From: Eretmocerus hayati
Taxonomy: Eukaryota > Arthropoda > Insecta > Hymenoptera > Aphelinidae
Direction of reading: 5' to 3'
Assembly: GCA_029851415.1 (NCBI GenBank)
Contig: CM056743.1
Location: forward strand, 73,429,186 to 73,493,185
Length of the DNA: 64,000 nt
Shown: piece by piece, positions 53,194-63,315 of the stretch
Layout: each line of letters starts with the position of its first letter
Position numbering within the stretch: the stretch's first letter is position 1
Notes under the pieces: generated by a model
Told to the model about the DNA's origin: nothing
Seen by the model: only the letters and a program-made list of their open reading frames with translations
Database searches by the model: none
Made by a program: the position numbers and the translations under genes

Positions 53194-53808
53194 TCACATT
53201 ACACCAGGTAGAGTAAGTTTACTTAGTAACGCCGGAGGAATTTGATCTAGGTGCTCTCCATGAGCTCCCAAGGACCAATCCTGCGCATCACGTTCCATGA
53301 GCGTTTCGCGAAGGTAAGGCTTGAATGTGTCGGGGCTCTGTTTTACGAAATCCACGTCAGCAAGTGAGTTGAAAAGCTTCGACGCAACGTGAGTGGAAGA
53401 CTGATCCAAAGCTCCAGTGCGGGTTGCTTTGTACGTTAATTTGTGTTTGTCGCGGCGCTCAGATTGGCATATAGACGAGTCATCCAAAACCAACTCGAAA
53501 CGCGGTTTCAAGGATGATGGAGGATCATGATGAATTATTGAAAGGGCAAGCAAACCGATGAGGTATTCTTTTCGTCGAGCGTCAGATAACCATCCTAGAG
53601 CAATCCGGTGCGGTGTTCTATGCGCGCGCCGTGGCACACTACCATGAGCAAACCTAACACAAGTGTTCATAAGCGCTTTCAGTTTTAGTGTTTGAGTTTT
53701 GTCAAGTACGGTTAGGAGTGTCGCACTGTAATCAAAGTTAGGGAGTACAAGGTTAACTGTGAGCTGTTGGTTTAGAGGGCGTGAGAGTGCTCGACTCATC
53801 ATCCGCAA
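53194..53808 (-). pseudogene. LINE ORF2 C-terminal fragment
   Basis: NLVLPNFDYSATLLTVLD, LKLKALMNTCVRFAHGSVPR, HRTPHRIALGWLSDARRKEY and the final LPGVM form the post-RT region of a Jockey/CR1-group ORF2 (H-x-T-P/P-x-R-x-x-L-x-W-L-x-x-x-x-R-R pattern). The stop is at the left end (53,194). The fragment belongs with the RT piece at 53,850-54,338. Confidence 0.85.
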
Positions 53809-53849
53809 GGAGTGAAGAGTGCCATGTATTTTCCGAGACAGAAGATTGA

Positions 53850-54338
53850 TCTGCTTTCTCTAATCTAGGGAGGAGGAAATCGTGAGCCCGAGAAGCTTGA
53901 TGTTGTCTACATATGGTATGACTGTGTTATTGATTTTTATGGGTAGGATGCACTTGAGATCAATGGTTTTCAGGTACAATTAGCTACCTAGATAAATAGC
54001 AGAGGTTTTATTCGTGTTCAATCTCAGACCGTTGTCTGAGGTCCACGCCGCCACTGCATTAGCATCCTGGTTGATAAGTGTGATCAATCTGTTGATATCA
54101 GTGGGGAAGTCATGTATGTGAATACCCATGTCATCAGCGAAGATCTTGTGGGATTAGTGACGTAGTATTTGAGAGAGACCATTGAAGAATATGAGGAACA
54201 GTAGTGGACCAAGGACGCTACCTTGAGGCTTGCCTGCTTTAACGTCCATCGATGCTCCATGTGACCCATCTTCGCATCGGGCAGCTTGTGTGCGACCGTT
54301 CAAGTAGCTCGCAAACCAGCGTATGTAACAGCGTGATT
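53850..54338 (-). pseudogene. LINE RT fragment with FADD box, stops present
   Basis: Reading the minus strand gives CYIRWFASYLNGRTQAARCE, KAGKPQGSVLGPLLFLIFFN, an in-frame stop, then KIFADDMGIHIHDFPTDINR and WTSDNGLRLNTNKTSAIYLG. The catalytic FADD pair is still present, but at least two stops interrupt the domain. The 5' half of the RT and the endonuclease are absent, consistent with 5' truncation. Confidence 0.8.
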
Positions 54339-54339
54339 G

Positions 54340-55010
54340 GCAGTGTGGGGCGGACGATAGAATGGAGAGTAGGGCAGATTCCAAACGGCAGTGTGTAGCG
54401 GGCTGGGGTGGTGTGGGCAGAGTGGGGTGGCAACGCATATGTTATGCGGGGTGGCGTGGGGCGCCGTGGGCGGATTTCCCTTTATCCGACAGTGCGCGGC
54501 GGTGTGGGGCGTTGTGGGCGGAATAGGACGGCAACGCATATATTTTGTGGGGCGGAGTATGGGGGTGTGGGGCGGAAAAGGGCGGAGTGGGCCGGCAACG
54601 CATATGTTATATGGAGTGGGGTGGGACGGTTCTGGGTGCCACGGGGCGGATTTCTCGTCATCCGACAGTGTGGGGCGGAATGAGGCGGAGTTGGGGGGCG
54701 TGTGGGGCGGTTTCCGTAGCCGTGGGGCGGACTCTCCGTCATCTGACAGGGTGGGGCGGAAATGGGCGGCGTAAGGCGCGATGTGGGCGGAGTAGTGCCG
54801 GAATGGGCGGAGGGGCGCGGCAACGCATATGTTATGTGGAGCAGAGTGTGTTGGCGTGGAGCGTTGTGGGCCGCCGTATGGCGGATTTTCCGTTATCCTT
54901 TAGTGTGAGGCGGTGTGGGGCGTAGTTGGGCCGCGTGTGGGGCGGAGCGGGGCGGATTGAACAATGGAGTGTGAGGCGATGTTTGGCGCTGTGAGTCGAA
55001 GATTTTAAAA
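54340..55010 (+). repeat. GC-rich minisatellite, right segment
   Basis: Here the GTGTGGGGCGGA units alternate with the phrase GGCAACGCATATGTTATG (near 54,427, 54,533, 54,593, 54,818), giving a higher-order period of roughly 65-230 bp. It continues the left segment at 49,850-50,380 in the same orientation. G-rich plus strand throughout. Confidence 0.85.
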
Positions 55011-55027
55011 GCATGTAGTATAGGGAG

Positions 55028-55105
55028 ATATACATACGAGTCATTTCGGAGCAATTCAGCCACGGGCGTCACAAGGGGGGTTTGGGGAAAATCCCAAAAA
55101 AATTT
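55028..55105 (+). repeat. Dispersed repeat A, copy 2
   Basis: Same orientation as the copy at 49,035-49,110; GAGTCATTTCGGAGCAATTC followed by CGTCACAAGGGGGGTTTGGG. Confidence 0.75.
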
Positions 55106-55449
55106 TTCCCATCAAAACTATGTTTAAAAGGTACAAAGAAATTTTTTTGGTATTTTTCCGAAGCCCTCCACGGGCCCTAGGGCCCACAGAAGGTCTATTT
55201 TAGGCCCTTTTTGGCCTATATCTGGAAAATCATTGCTCCGATTAGACTAAATCTTTTCCCACGTTCTTCAGCACATTTTCTTTGTTAAGACTAGCACTTT
55301 TCAAGAAAAATAGTCCGAGATCGATCATGCAGCCAAGTAACTTCTAGAAGCTATTCGCTGAGAGCAGATTTTAGCGATTTTTGGGCCTGCTTCAAAGCAA
55401 TCTAGCTCCTACTAGACATGTGATAATCGACTTTTGCATAGGGTCATTT

Positions 55450-55622
55450 TGAAGGTCTTGAAAAACCTACAATTTGACCATCTGTAGATGTCGATTTTCG
55501 TACGTTTTATGGGAGCTACAGCCGATACAAGTTGAGCAGTTCTGTGAAAACGCCGAACTTTGAGCTCAATTTGAAAAAATCGTTTCTTTCTTTCGACCCC
55601 AAACCTGTGCGAATATGTTCTT
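55450..55622 (-). repeat. Dispersed repeat B, copy 2 (inverted)
   Basis: Reverse complement of 49,600-49,775, including GCCGATACAAGTTGAGCAGT. Confidence 0.8.
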
Positions 55623-55639
55623 CGATACCGATACTATCA

Positions 55640-57570
55640 ATCAAAAGGCGCGGCAGCGCCTTGCTGTCGAGTATATGAAAGAGAAGAACATGTGAGAAAG
55701 AGAGAGAGCGCACGCAAGGCTGCCGTGCCTTATATACGCTGAGTTGGGCCGTTTTAACCTCACCTATTTTTTCGAACTTACTTATTTCATGCTTTTCTGG
55801 GTTCAGGAGGGTGTCTTTCCCTTTGAACCCGTTATTTTAGTCCTCAACAAGGATATTGGCGAGTCATTTCGCCGTTGACACCGTTTAGTGCCAAAATATC
55901 TTACTCACTAATTTCGACCCTTCCGAATTTTTTCGCGTCAAGATTTCAGCCACGTCAAGACACTCGAAGTCGAACACCATCGATTGTTGGGGTCGACCAC
56001 GCGGGACGATCGACCTAGGCCTAGATCGACCGCAAGAACACGGGTGATGTTTTGATGCAGCCACATGTGTAGCAGACGGCGTTATTCCGCTCCAGCAGTA
56101 ACATATTGTAACTTTTTGACTATTTCATTATATTATGTAGAGATAACAGCAGAGATTGAATGCCAATCGTAGCACCGCCTGCAGCGAGCTTGTAGAAATC
56201 AGCTCTCATTGTTGGAGGAATAAGAGCCACTTTATTGTTGTGGGTTTTCTTGTCTGGAGTGATATAAGAATAATAGGCCAAAGGCCAAAATGTGTGTCAT
56301 TTTCGCTGTTGTGCAGTGTCAAGAATTGATCTCCAAAAATATTTGGAGAATTTAGGATTTGATCGTGAGGAAAAATGAGTGCCAGTGTCAATCTACATTT
56401 CAGCAGTGTATCGACTTTCAGTTTCCTCAATACTTTAGACAGACCCAACCCTGACGCTATAAATTGTGCATCTCAAAGAAAAGGTGATAAACCACTCTAG
56501 TTGAAGAAGAGTGCTACCAATAGAATATCCTTCGTGTTAATTTTCGTAGACCTGTCAATGTCCAACACATAAAGAGGGATCGTCTCTCACATTTAGATGT
56601 TGTAAGACAGGTCAGTCAATTGACGACTGTCCAAGAACAGTTGTTGTGATATATAAGCACTGATATTTGGTGCTGCTCTGGTTATTACTTTTGAATATCA
56701 TATGTACATTGCGTAATACTCTAACCCAAAGGTCTCAGCTAGACTCTTACTCTCATATGGTGTATGGATTTTACTTTATTGGCGTTAAATTCTGAATGGG
56801 ATTGGGAAGTTGTACAGCGTTCACCTGTTTCATCAAGAGCATTATGAAGAAAGAAAGGCACTTTTACGCTCTTGGTAGGGAGTGGTAAGTCCAAATTGAA
56901 AAAATTATTACTTGAGTAGTCAATCACTAAACAAACTGGATCCGTACATCTATCTGGAAGTATGTTGAGGATCATTCAAACACATATCACATAATGCTAC
57001 TGAACCTTCATTCCCCTCAGAATGAGTTCGCATGGATTGATCCAACTTCTTGATGTGTTATGAATTACCAATGTGCTACATGGAATTTGTTTCAGTTTTT
57101 GGTCCTTGGAAAATTTTGGATAACAGATGTAGTGTCATAATTCTATGTTTCATTTATCAATTAGTTATTACTTATTCACTTTGATATTTAGCATGCTCTC
57201 TTGCTGAAGAGTGGATGTGGTTCATCATTTGGGGAATTTTCACAATCTAAAAGTTCCTTGTGATCCAAAAATTTTCTCTTGCAAGCACCATCACAAGTGG
57301 GTTAGGAGTCTTCGCATCAACTCAAGTGAATTCCATAAACTTATTTCGAGAGTCTTGCTATCAAAAATACAAAGTTGTACTTCTCCAGATTTTTCTTTGT
57401 TCATGATCAAAAAATGTTCATCTTGGAATGAAGCACTCTAGTGTTGATTAGGAGAATGATTTTTATGGATGAGATACATAGAATTTTTTTTGTTTTCCTA
57501 CATGCTACTATTTACGGCATGTTTTTCAATCTCAGAATATTTAGTCATTACCATAGCCGAGTGTTGAAAT
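55640..57570. other. Unassigned region
   Basis: No recognisable gene or element. A short GC-rich palindrome (GGCGCGGCAGCGCC) lies near 55,648, and a GAGAGAGAGAG run near 55,695. Frames of 60-80 codons show no domains. Confidence 0.45.
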
Positions 57571-57571
57571 C

Positions 57572-58381
57572 TCCCCCCCCCCCCCACTTCACTTTTTCCA
57601 AAAGTATAACTTGGCGAGTATGGCCATCCTTCCCCCCTATCACTTCATCTGGGATCAAAAATTGAATTTCAACTCTTGAGGGTCATGAAATCAGGGGAAA
57701 CATGTCGAGTAACTATTTAGCAAAATTTAGCAAAATTTAAACATGAAACGAATGGGTAGAAAATGAAAAATATTCATTTCAACTCTTGAGAGTCGTGAGA
57801 TCAAGAGAAGCATGTCGAGTAATTGTTTTGCAAAATCTGAACGTGAAACGCATGGAGAAGGATTGATTACATTACGATTTGACTTTCTCGGTAATTTTGA
57901 CTCAACTTGAGTTACTCACCATCTCTACTGAATTTTAAACTAAACCGATCAATGCTAGATTGAATTCTCTGGTTTCTTTTTCTTCTCAGTGGTCTGAATA
58001 AATTATTATTTTCATTATATTTCATAGACGAAGGAGATGGTGAGAAACTCAAGTTGAGTCAAAATTACCGAGAAAAACAAATCGTAATGTAATCAATCCT
58101 TTCCCATGCATTTCACGTTCAGATTTTGCAAAACAATTACTCGACATGCTTTTCTTGATCTCACGACTCTCAAGAGTTGAAATTAATATTTTTCATTTTC
58201 TACCTATTTGTTTCATGTTTAAATTTTGCTAAATTTTGCTAAATAGTTACTCGACATGTTTCCCCTGATTTCATGACCCTCAAGAGTTGAAATTCAATTT
58301 TTGATCCCAGATGAAGTGATAGGGGGGAAGGATGGCCATACTCGCCAAGTTATACTTTTGGAAAAAGTGAAGTGGGGGGGG
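57572..58381. mobile_element. 0.8-kb foldback MITE with C-run termini
   Basis: The left end is a run of 13 C followed by ACTTCACTTTTTCC; the right end is GGAAAAAGTGAAGT followed by a G run. Arms of about 350 bp match closely, including GGATGGCCATACTCGCCAAG and its inverse near 57,615. A roughly 100-bp loop near 57,980 is unpaired. Within each arm the phrase CAACTCTTGAGRGTC(A/G)TGA occurs twice about 110 bp apart, so the arms carry an internal duplication. No coding frame. Confidence 0.9.
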
Positions 58382-58451
58382 CAAGAGATTAGGACAATGA
58401 TCTGGGTGGGCCATTCAATTCTCGATTTTATTCAGCCAATTTAAAACACCC

Positions 58452-58755
58452 TCTTTTGACTTTTCGCTCAAAATGCCAACACAGGCATGGCTCGCATATG
58501 CTTCCATCTGAGTTATTGTGCACCAACCTGGGTGGAATTACTCCCCAGAGTACCTCCAAATATGTGTGAAAACTTCCAGAGGCGAGTCTCGAGCCTGAAG
58601 CGATCTAGAAGTTCGAACCATCAGGTCCAAAATGGGCATTATTTCGTCTAATTTGGGGTAGGTGAGCGAGGGCTCGATTTCCCGTATTCCTGCTCACAAG
58701 CGAGACGAGTGGCTAGCATGGGGATGCAAACATATTCTTCTGACTCAAAATAACC
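58452..58755 (-). repeat. Dispersed repeat C, copy 2 (inverted)
   Basis: Inverted partner of 49,216-49,530. It ends about 10 bp before the 5' LTR at 58,766. Confidence 0.8.
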
Positions 58756-59668
58756 ATCGAAACACTGTGAATGCCAGAACCTCAAAATTTTGAATTTTTA
58801 ATTTTGAAGAATACCCGATATAATACTGATTTGGTCTGTGAGAAACATTCGAACTGTCGCGCCTCTCTCGAGCCGGTACGGCAGGGAACTTCTCTCCTCT
58901 CCGGCCGAAGGCGCGCTGTTCAAGGTGTAAACTCACACAGTCTTACTACATTTACATACTAATGCATTGAAATACCGGAAATTCCATAGGTTTCCATGAG
59001 GAACTTTTGATATAAATCATCATAAAATTTAAAACTTCTTTTCCTCATTAATAGGCTCATTCTCCGGGCTTTTCAGTGTACATATTTGCTGTTTCATAAA
59101 ACGTCCATTTTGGCATCATATTTAATTTTGCAAACTTTATTTGTTTGTCAAATTCTTTAGATTGACAGATACAAATAAATTCTGTTTCTTGGATACATAA
59201 GACCGATTTTGGAAGGACTTCCCATCATTCATCTGTTGTAAAAATTACTTTATTTCCGAGAATTCGGTCTCGTTGTAGGAATGTAAATGATGAGTTGTAA
59301 AATAACTTTTCCAGTAGAACAAGTTGTTTAAAGGATCAATGAATCGCCCAGGACCTCAATTATGAAGAAAAAATTGAAGTATATATTGTGATTAAATAGT
59401 AATTACAAAAAGATAGGAAACCACGTATTTCTAGAATGTCCCAGGAAATTATCTTTTATTCATCACTAAATAATTGAAGCAGACAGTTTTGAGTCTTTCA
59501 TCATTGTAAAGATATTTTGATGTGACTAATCCAATGATGAAAGAAGAATCTACCAATATCATCTCAAAATATGAATTTCCAAGAAGAATCATCGTTTTTC
59601 CATCATTCTATCATCTAAACCATCATCTAACTTACAATATAGATATACTGTACAGCCAGAGCGCCGAG

Positions 59669-59676
59669 TATAAATA
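59669..59676 (+). promoter_or_regulatory. TATA box of the LTR
   Basis: TATAAATA about 110 bp upstream of an AATAAA signal, located within an inverted repeat spanning about 59,651-59,772. Confidence 0.5.
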
Positions 59677-59934
59677 CAGGCTCATCAGCCCATTGTGGCA
59701 GGCTTGCGCTCATTTGAAAATTAGAGCTGTATCGAGGCTTTGGTGCTCTGGCTGCCCTCAAGCCTGTATATAGAGTTGAAAATAAATGTGGATATTTCAT
59801 TGGTGACATCTTGTAGTGTTGATATGCCTCGATGCAGGTCCAGGACGATGCTGTGATGGCAGTTCGGGCCTAGGTCCCCGCACTTCTCCAGTATTCGTCT
59901 GAATTCCAAATTACGCAACCCGGGGATCCATGTT

Positions 59935-60260
59935 TGTGTAGGAGCCTCAGTCCTCTCTACACTCTTAGAAACCCGGGTGAGCCAGTCTCACATCTTTCAT
60001 AAGTCGATCTGCATGAGAGCCTCAGTCCCCTCGGCGTTCACTTATGAAAGAATAACATATTTTTTGAAAGTCGATGTGCATGAGGGCCTCAGTCCCCTCG
60101 GCACTCACTTGCAAAAGATAGTTTAAGATATACAAAAATCAGCTTTCTAAGGTCGAATGTATCTGTACCTAAGTACCTATATAGTTCACCTTTGATAGTT
60201 GAGGAGATCTTTAGCTTTTGCCGACTCGTTGAAGGGCCTCAGTCCCCGGGTATGGGTGAA
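59935..60260 (+). repeat. CCTCAGTCCCC phrase repeated in the LTR/leader
   Basis: GCCTCAGTCC(C)CTC(G)G recurs near 59,946, 60,022, 60,081 and 60,235, with a related GGTCCCTCAC near 60,408. The first spacings are roughly 60-75 bp. Confidence 0.6.
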
Positions 60261-60420
60261 CAGAGGTTAGGATGATCCGCATTACGAATCCCTAATATCC
60301 ATAAAAAATAAGGTCAATCCACGAAAGGTCGTACACCTCCATTGAGGTATCCCTATATTCAATTTATTACCAAGCATCCGGCTCTCTCCCGAGATCCAGA
60401 GCCCTTTGGTCCCTCACATA

Positions 60421-60441
60421 TGGCGCCCAGACAGGGACCCC
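60421..60441 (+). promoter_or_regulatory. Primer binding site, tRNA-Lys type
   Basis: TGGCGCCCAGACAGGGAC, two bases after a CA, matches the classic tRNA-Lys-type primer binding site at 16 of 18 positions. It marks the start of minus-strand DNA synthesis and thereby the end of the 5' LTR. Confidence 0.75.
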
Positions 60442-60613
60442 AGTACGTGCAAATACGATTTTTCATGGAGTGCGCCCTTGTTTTGATTCGACACTTGTGC
60501 CCTCCACACTTCTAGAAATTCTCAATTGAATCTGAGCGCGTTTTGGTACGCTCAATAGTTATTTTCTTCCAAAATTTTGACCATTTCTCAAACAAAATAT
60601 CAATCCTCCAAAA

Positions 60614-61048
60614 ATGATACCAGAATATCGAGGTGTACTTTTTAGTGAAAGCTGCAGTATACCAATCCAACAAATTCGCGAAGAGCTCGAAAATATTAAC
60701 GAGACCCAAGACGAGCAGGGGGACGCAATTTCGAATTTCGATGATAGATTAAAAGATTTGGAAAACACATCCCCTGCCCAAGGCCGTCGTATTCAAATCC
60801 TGAGAATTGACGTAAAAGCATTGTTGGATCGCGTGCATGATTTAGAACGAAAGTGCAGCGATTTAGAATCGGAAATAAAATTAGTGCGTGAACTACATGG
60901 CACGAATATTGTCGAAAAGAGCATATATCGCTCGATGCATACATTTTTAAATACTCATGTGAACAACTTTTCCACTTGGCTTCGGAGAATCCCAATATAT
61001 ATAGCTCAGCTAATGCGAGCATCGCCCCTCCCTCCACATTCCATCTAG
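60614..61048 (+). CDS. Coiled-coil ORF after the primer binding site
   Basis: The 144-codon frame opens at an ATG 173 bp after the primer site and contains IQQIREELENINETQDEQGD, FDDRLKDLENT, VKALLDRVHDLERKCSDLES and EIKLVRELHG: strong heptad periodicity. Coiled-coil N-terminal regions precede the capsid part in several LTR-element Gag proteins. The last 40 residues lose the pattern. It ends shortly before a tRNA-like insertion. Its relation to the gag-like frames further on is inferred from order and strand. Confidence 0.55.
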   Translation: MIPEYRGVLFSESCSIPIQQIREELENINETQDEQGDAISNFDDRLKDLENTSPAQGRRIQILRIDVKALLDRVHDLERKCSDLESEIKLVRELHGTNIVEKSIYRSMHTFLNTHVNNFSTWLRRIPIYIAQLMRASPLPPHSI

Positions 61049-61084
61049 AAGAGCGCGTTCAATTCGCTCGAGGGCAACAACCTC

Positions 61085-61150
61085 ACTGGTTTAGTAGCCA
61101 GCGTATTCGACTCCCACGCGGAAGGTCCGGGTTCGAACCCCAGTCATCGC
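61085..61150 (+). repeat. tRNA-like segment (SINE head or decayed tRNA)
   Basis: TGGTTTAGTAG fits the pol III A-box consensus, and GGTTCGAACCC, about 30 bp further on, fits the B box; the text between them (TTCGACTCCCACGCGGAAGG) reads like a tRNA anticodon arm. However, the acceptor stem does not pair and only three T-stem pairs form, so it is not a working tRNA gene. A tRNA-derived SINE fragment is the best guess. Confidence 0.45.
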
Positions 61151-61400
61151 AAAATATATTTTATTAGATTGCATTTTTTCGAGTGTACATCAACACTCCG
61201 ATGCATAAGCATAACATTTCAACTCAATTTCACGAGTACGCACTGAAAATAACTACGAAAACAAAGTAACAAAATTCAAAAAATCTCATCCGCAGAACCC
61301 CTTCTGGACAGCAACCACTCCTGCATAGTTGTAGTTCGGGGCTGGCTTCGAGACGTCTTCGAGTCGTGAATCGATTGCGAGTGACGACAGAGCCTATATA

Positions 61401-61925
61401 TTGACCCGCGCCATTCTGACTCGCATCGAAGAGGACGACGATAATAATGAAACCATGCGCCAACGCGACCAAAACATGCGATTATGGAGTACAGCTGTCA
61501 CAGAGGATTTGAAGATTCTGGATTACGATCAAGCTTTTTTGGATCAAAAAATTCAAGCTCTTGAGAAGCAAAATGAGGTACTTTCTGCAAAACTAGAACT
61601 GACCCTCGAAAATTGAACAAGAGTTCAAAAGGAGAATGAAACCCTCCGAGCTCAAAATAGATGCTTCCAAATTGAAATTAAAAATCTTTCCGATAAGGTC
61701 AGCCTCATTGACGAGGTACAAGAGACCTTCTCAAATACCCTCTCGGACCTGCGTGATGAACGCTGCGGAGAGATCGAGGAGGACATCGATCTATGTAAAA
61801 AAATGATCGAAAGAATTCAAATTACTCAAGATTCTTTTTACAAACAATTTTGTGATTTCGCACGAGGTTCGCACGTGTCGTCTGAACCGATTGCTAGGAA
61901 ATTAAACTCAAACCTCCTGTTTTGA
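61401..61925 (+). pseudogene. Second coiled-coil gag segment with one stop
   Basis: The frame TRAILTRIEEDDDNNETMRQ, DYDQAFLDQKIQALEKQNEV runs to a TGA at 61,614, and the same frame continues beyond it with VQKENETLRAQNRCFQIEIK, LSDKVSLIDEVQETFSNTLS and IDLCKKMIERIQITQDSFYK, all heptad-rich. So one coiled-coil protein is interrupted by a single stop codon. A frame change near 61,913 leads into the capsid-like part. Confidence 0.6.
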
Positions 61926-62530
61926 AAGGAGAACCGTCAGAGCGCCCCATCAAATTCTTGAAAGAGCTCCGTCGGTACGTTGAGACTATGGAGTGAGATA
62001 ACCAAGAGCTCTCTCTTGTAGTATCAGAATAGTTGGAGGGAACAGCTCTCAGTTGGTTTAGCCTTCATGAGAATGGAATCGAGTCCTTCGTGGATTTTGA
62101 ATGTCTTTTCCAAGAATATTTCTGGCATAAGCATATTTGTAGGAAATTCAGAATGAAGTTGGAATTCGGAAAATTCAAGTCTGATGTCAAGCTGACTAGA
62201 GTTCAGTACGCCATGGAATTATTCAATATGGCTCTCGAGGTTGACGGGGGGCAAAATGACAATGAGATTATCAATCAACTTGGTTTCCACTTCGATCGAG
62301 TTGTGAGAGCTGCCCTCCGATCCCAACCTGAAAAAACCAAATCTTCTTTTTTCAACATTTTGGCTGACTTCGACTGCGATGATGCGTCGAATGAAGGTCA
62401 CCAACAAAAGAAAAAGTCGTCCTGGTCATCCAACAGAATAAACATTGAGACCAAGGAAACTACAAGATCCTTGACAAGATCCAATAAAGTCTGTAATAAC
62501 GAATCTTCGGATCCGGGAAACGCACAGTAG
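61913..62530 (+). pseudogene. Retrotransposon Gag (capsid-like) with two stops
   Basis: PPVLKGEPSERPIKFLKELR, then a TGA at 61,994, a TAG at 62,030, LEGTALSWFSLHENGIESFV and FECLFQEYFWHKHICRKFR follow the retrotransposon Gag pattern (x-F-x-G-x-x-x-x-P-x-x-F-L, L-x-G-x-A-x-x-W-F, F-x-x-F-x-x-x-F). It ends in a Lys/Ser-rich tail (GHQQKKKSSWSSNR) without a Cys knuckle. No protease, RT or integrase follows, so the element depends on a helper. Confidence 0.75.
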
Positions 62531-62638
62531 TTGCATCTTGTTCCTCGGATTCCAAAAACAATTGTCATGTCGACAGAAGGCAAGGTGCAACTGGAAAAAT
62601 GAATTCCATTATAAATATCTGTCCTCCAATAAAAACGA

Positions 62639-63214
62639 ATGTCGGTACACAAAACCAGGTCTCCGACACCACAAAGCTTGAAAACCCAAACTGACAATAT
62701 CCAAGCCTCCAGTGCCATACAAAAATCGTATCGAACTCGAAAATTGAGTGATACACCCAGCACAGGAAGTGCATCCGAGAATGACCTGACCTTCCACAAG
62801 AAGTCAAACCATTCCAAATCGAGCACCCTCCCAAAGGAAGGCTCTGCTCACGTCATACAATCCTCAAATGATCTCAAGGATCAGGAGGTGATGACAAAAA
62901 ATAAACCTTGTGAGTTCAATTCCGACTCGCACACTCTAATTAGAGCTGGCAATTCTGCGGAAAAGTCAGTCCATGGGAAATCAACCCTACAACATGATAT
63001 TCTGGGGACAGACCATAACGAATTAGTTTCGGAAGACAATTCTTTCATCCCTTTCGCACCAACCACTGGAACATTTGAGCAACATGTGGATGATCGGAGC
63101 CATGTTCTCGAAGAGACTAATAGCAGACGCTGTATTACCGTGAAGCTCGGTAATATTAATAACACCCGTAAGCACACCCGATCCAAAAAGGGCAGTGGGG
63201 GGCACAAGTGTTGA
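62639..63214 (+). CDS. Unknown Ser/Thr/His-rich ORF downstream of gag
   Basis: A 191-codon open frame lies between gag and the polypurine tract. It is low in hydrophobic residues and rich in Ser, Thr, Asn, Lys and His (HKKSNHSKSSTLPKEG, THTLIRAGNSAEKSVHGKS-like composition), ends in a basic tail (RKHTRSKKGSGGHKC), and has no recognised domain. It is uninterrupted, unlike the neighbouring gag. It may be a gag C-terminal extension or an accessory protein; composition alone could also explain a chance ORF. Confidence 0.45.
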   Translation: MSVHKTRSPTPQSLKTQTDNIQASSAIQKSYRTRKLSDTPSTGSASENDLTFHKKSNHSKSSTLPKEGSAHVIQSSNDLKDQEVMTKNKPCEFNSDSHTLIRAGNSAEKSVHGKSTLQHDILGTDHNELVSEDNSFIPFAPTTGTFEQHVDDRSHVLEETNSRRCITVKLGNINNTRKHTRSKKGSGGHKC

Positions 63215-63304
63215 ATTGAATCCTGTAGTGTGGAAAATTTTGAGTGTCTAACTTGTCACTTTTGAATTAAAATTCTCATTTCTATGGAAGAGAATTCGAA
63301 TTTT

Positions 63305-63315
63305 AATGGGGGGCA
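63305..63315 (+). promoter_or_regulatory. Polypurine tract
   Basis: AATGGGGGGCA directly abuts the TGTGA start of the 3' LTR, the expected place for plus-strand priming. Confidence 0.7.

Larger units (their letters stand above)
50383..54338 (-). mobile_element. 5'-truncated LINE (minus strand) inserted in the minisatellite, carrying a hAT foldback
   Basis: Its 3' end lies on the left: AATAAATCCCTGATCAATCA followed by a CAAT/ATCA simple tail (reverse-complement reading). RT and C-terminal coding remnants follow at 53,194-54,338. A 2.5-kb foldback element (50,517-53,034) interrupts the 3' UTR, so the LINE proper is only about 1.4 kb. No clear target duplication was identified, because the surrounding minisatellite is itself repetitive. 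Confidence 0.75.
58766..60418 (+). repeat. Putative 5' LTR of gag-bearing LTR retrotransposon
   Basis: It starts TGTGAATGCCAGAACC. The first 310 bp or so recur as a direct copy at 63,316. A TATAAATA box lies at 59,669-59,676, inside a hairpin formed by ACAGCCAGAGC and GCTCTGGCTG, and an AATAAA at 59,782. The right limit is set by the CA just before the primer binding site, giving about 1.65 kb. The 3' copy cannot confirm this length, because it is interrupted after about 325 bp. An alternative is a 310-bp LTR with unrelated sequence before the primer site. Confidence 0.6.

Noticed and set aside
54391..54774. Gly/Trp-rich frames over the minisatellite
   Set aside because: Translated tandem repeats; no stop because the unit lacks one.
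62398..62834. Minus-strand frames of 89-142 codons
   Set aside because: Antisense shadows of the gag-like region and the unknown ORF.
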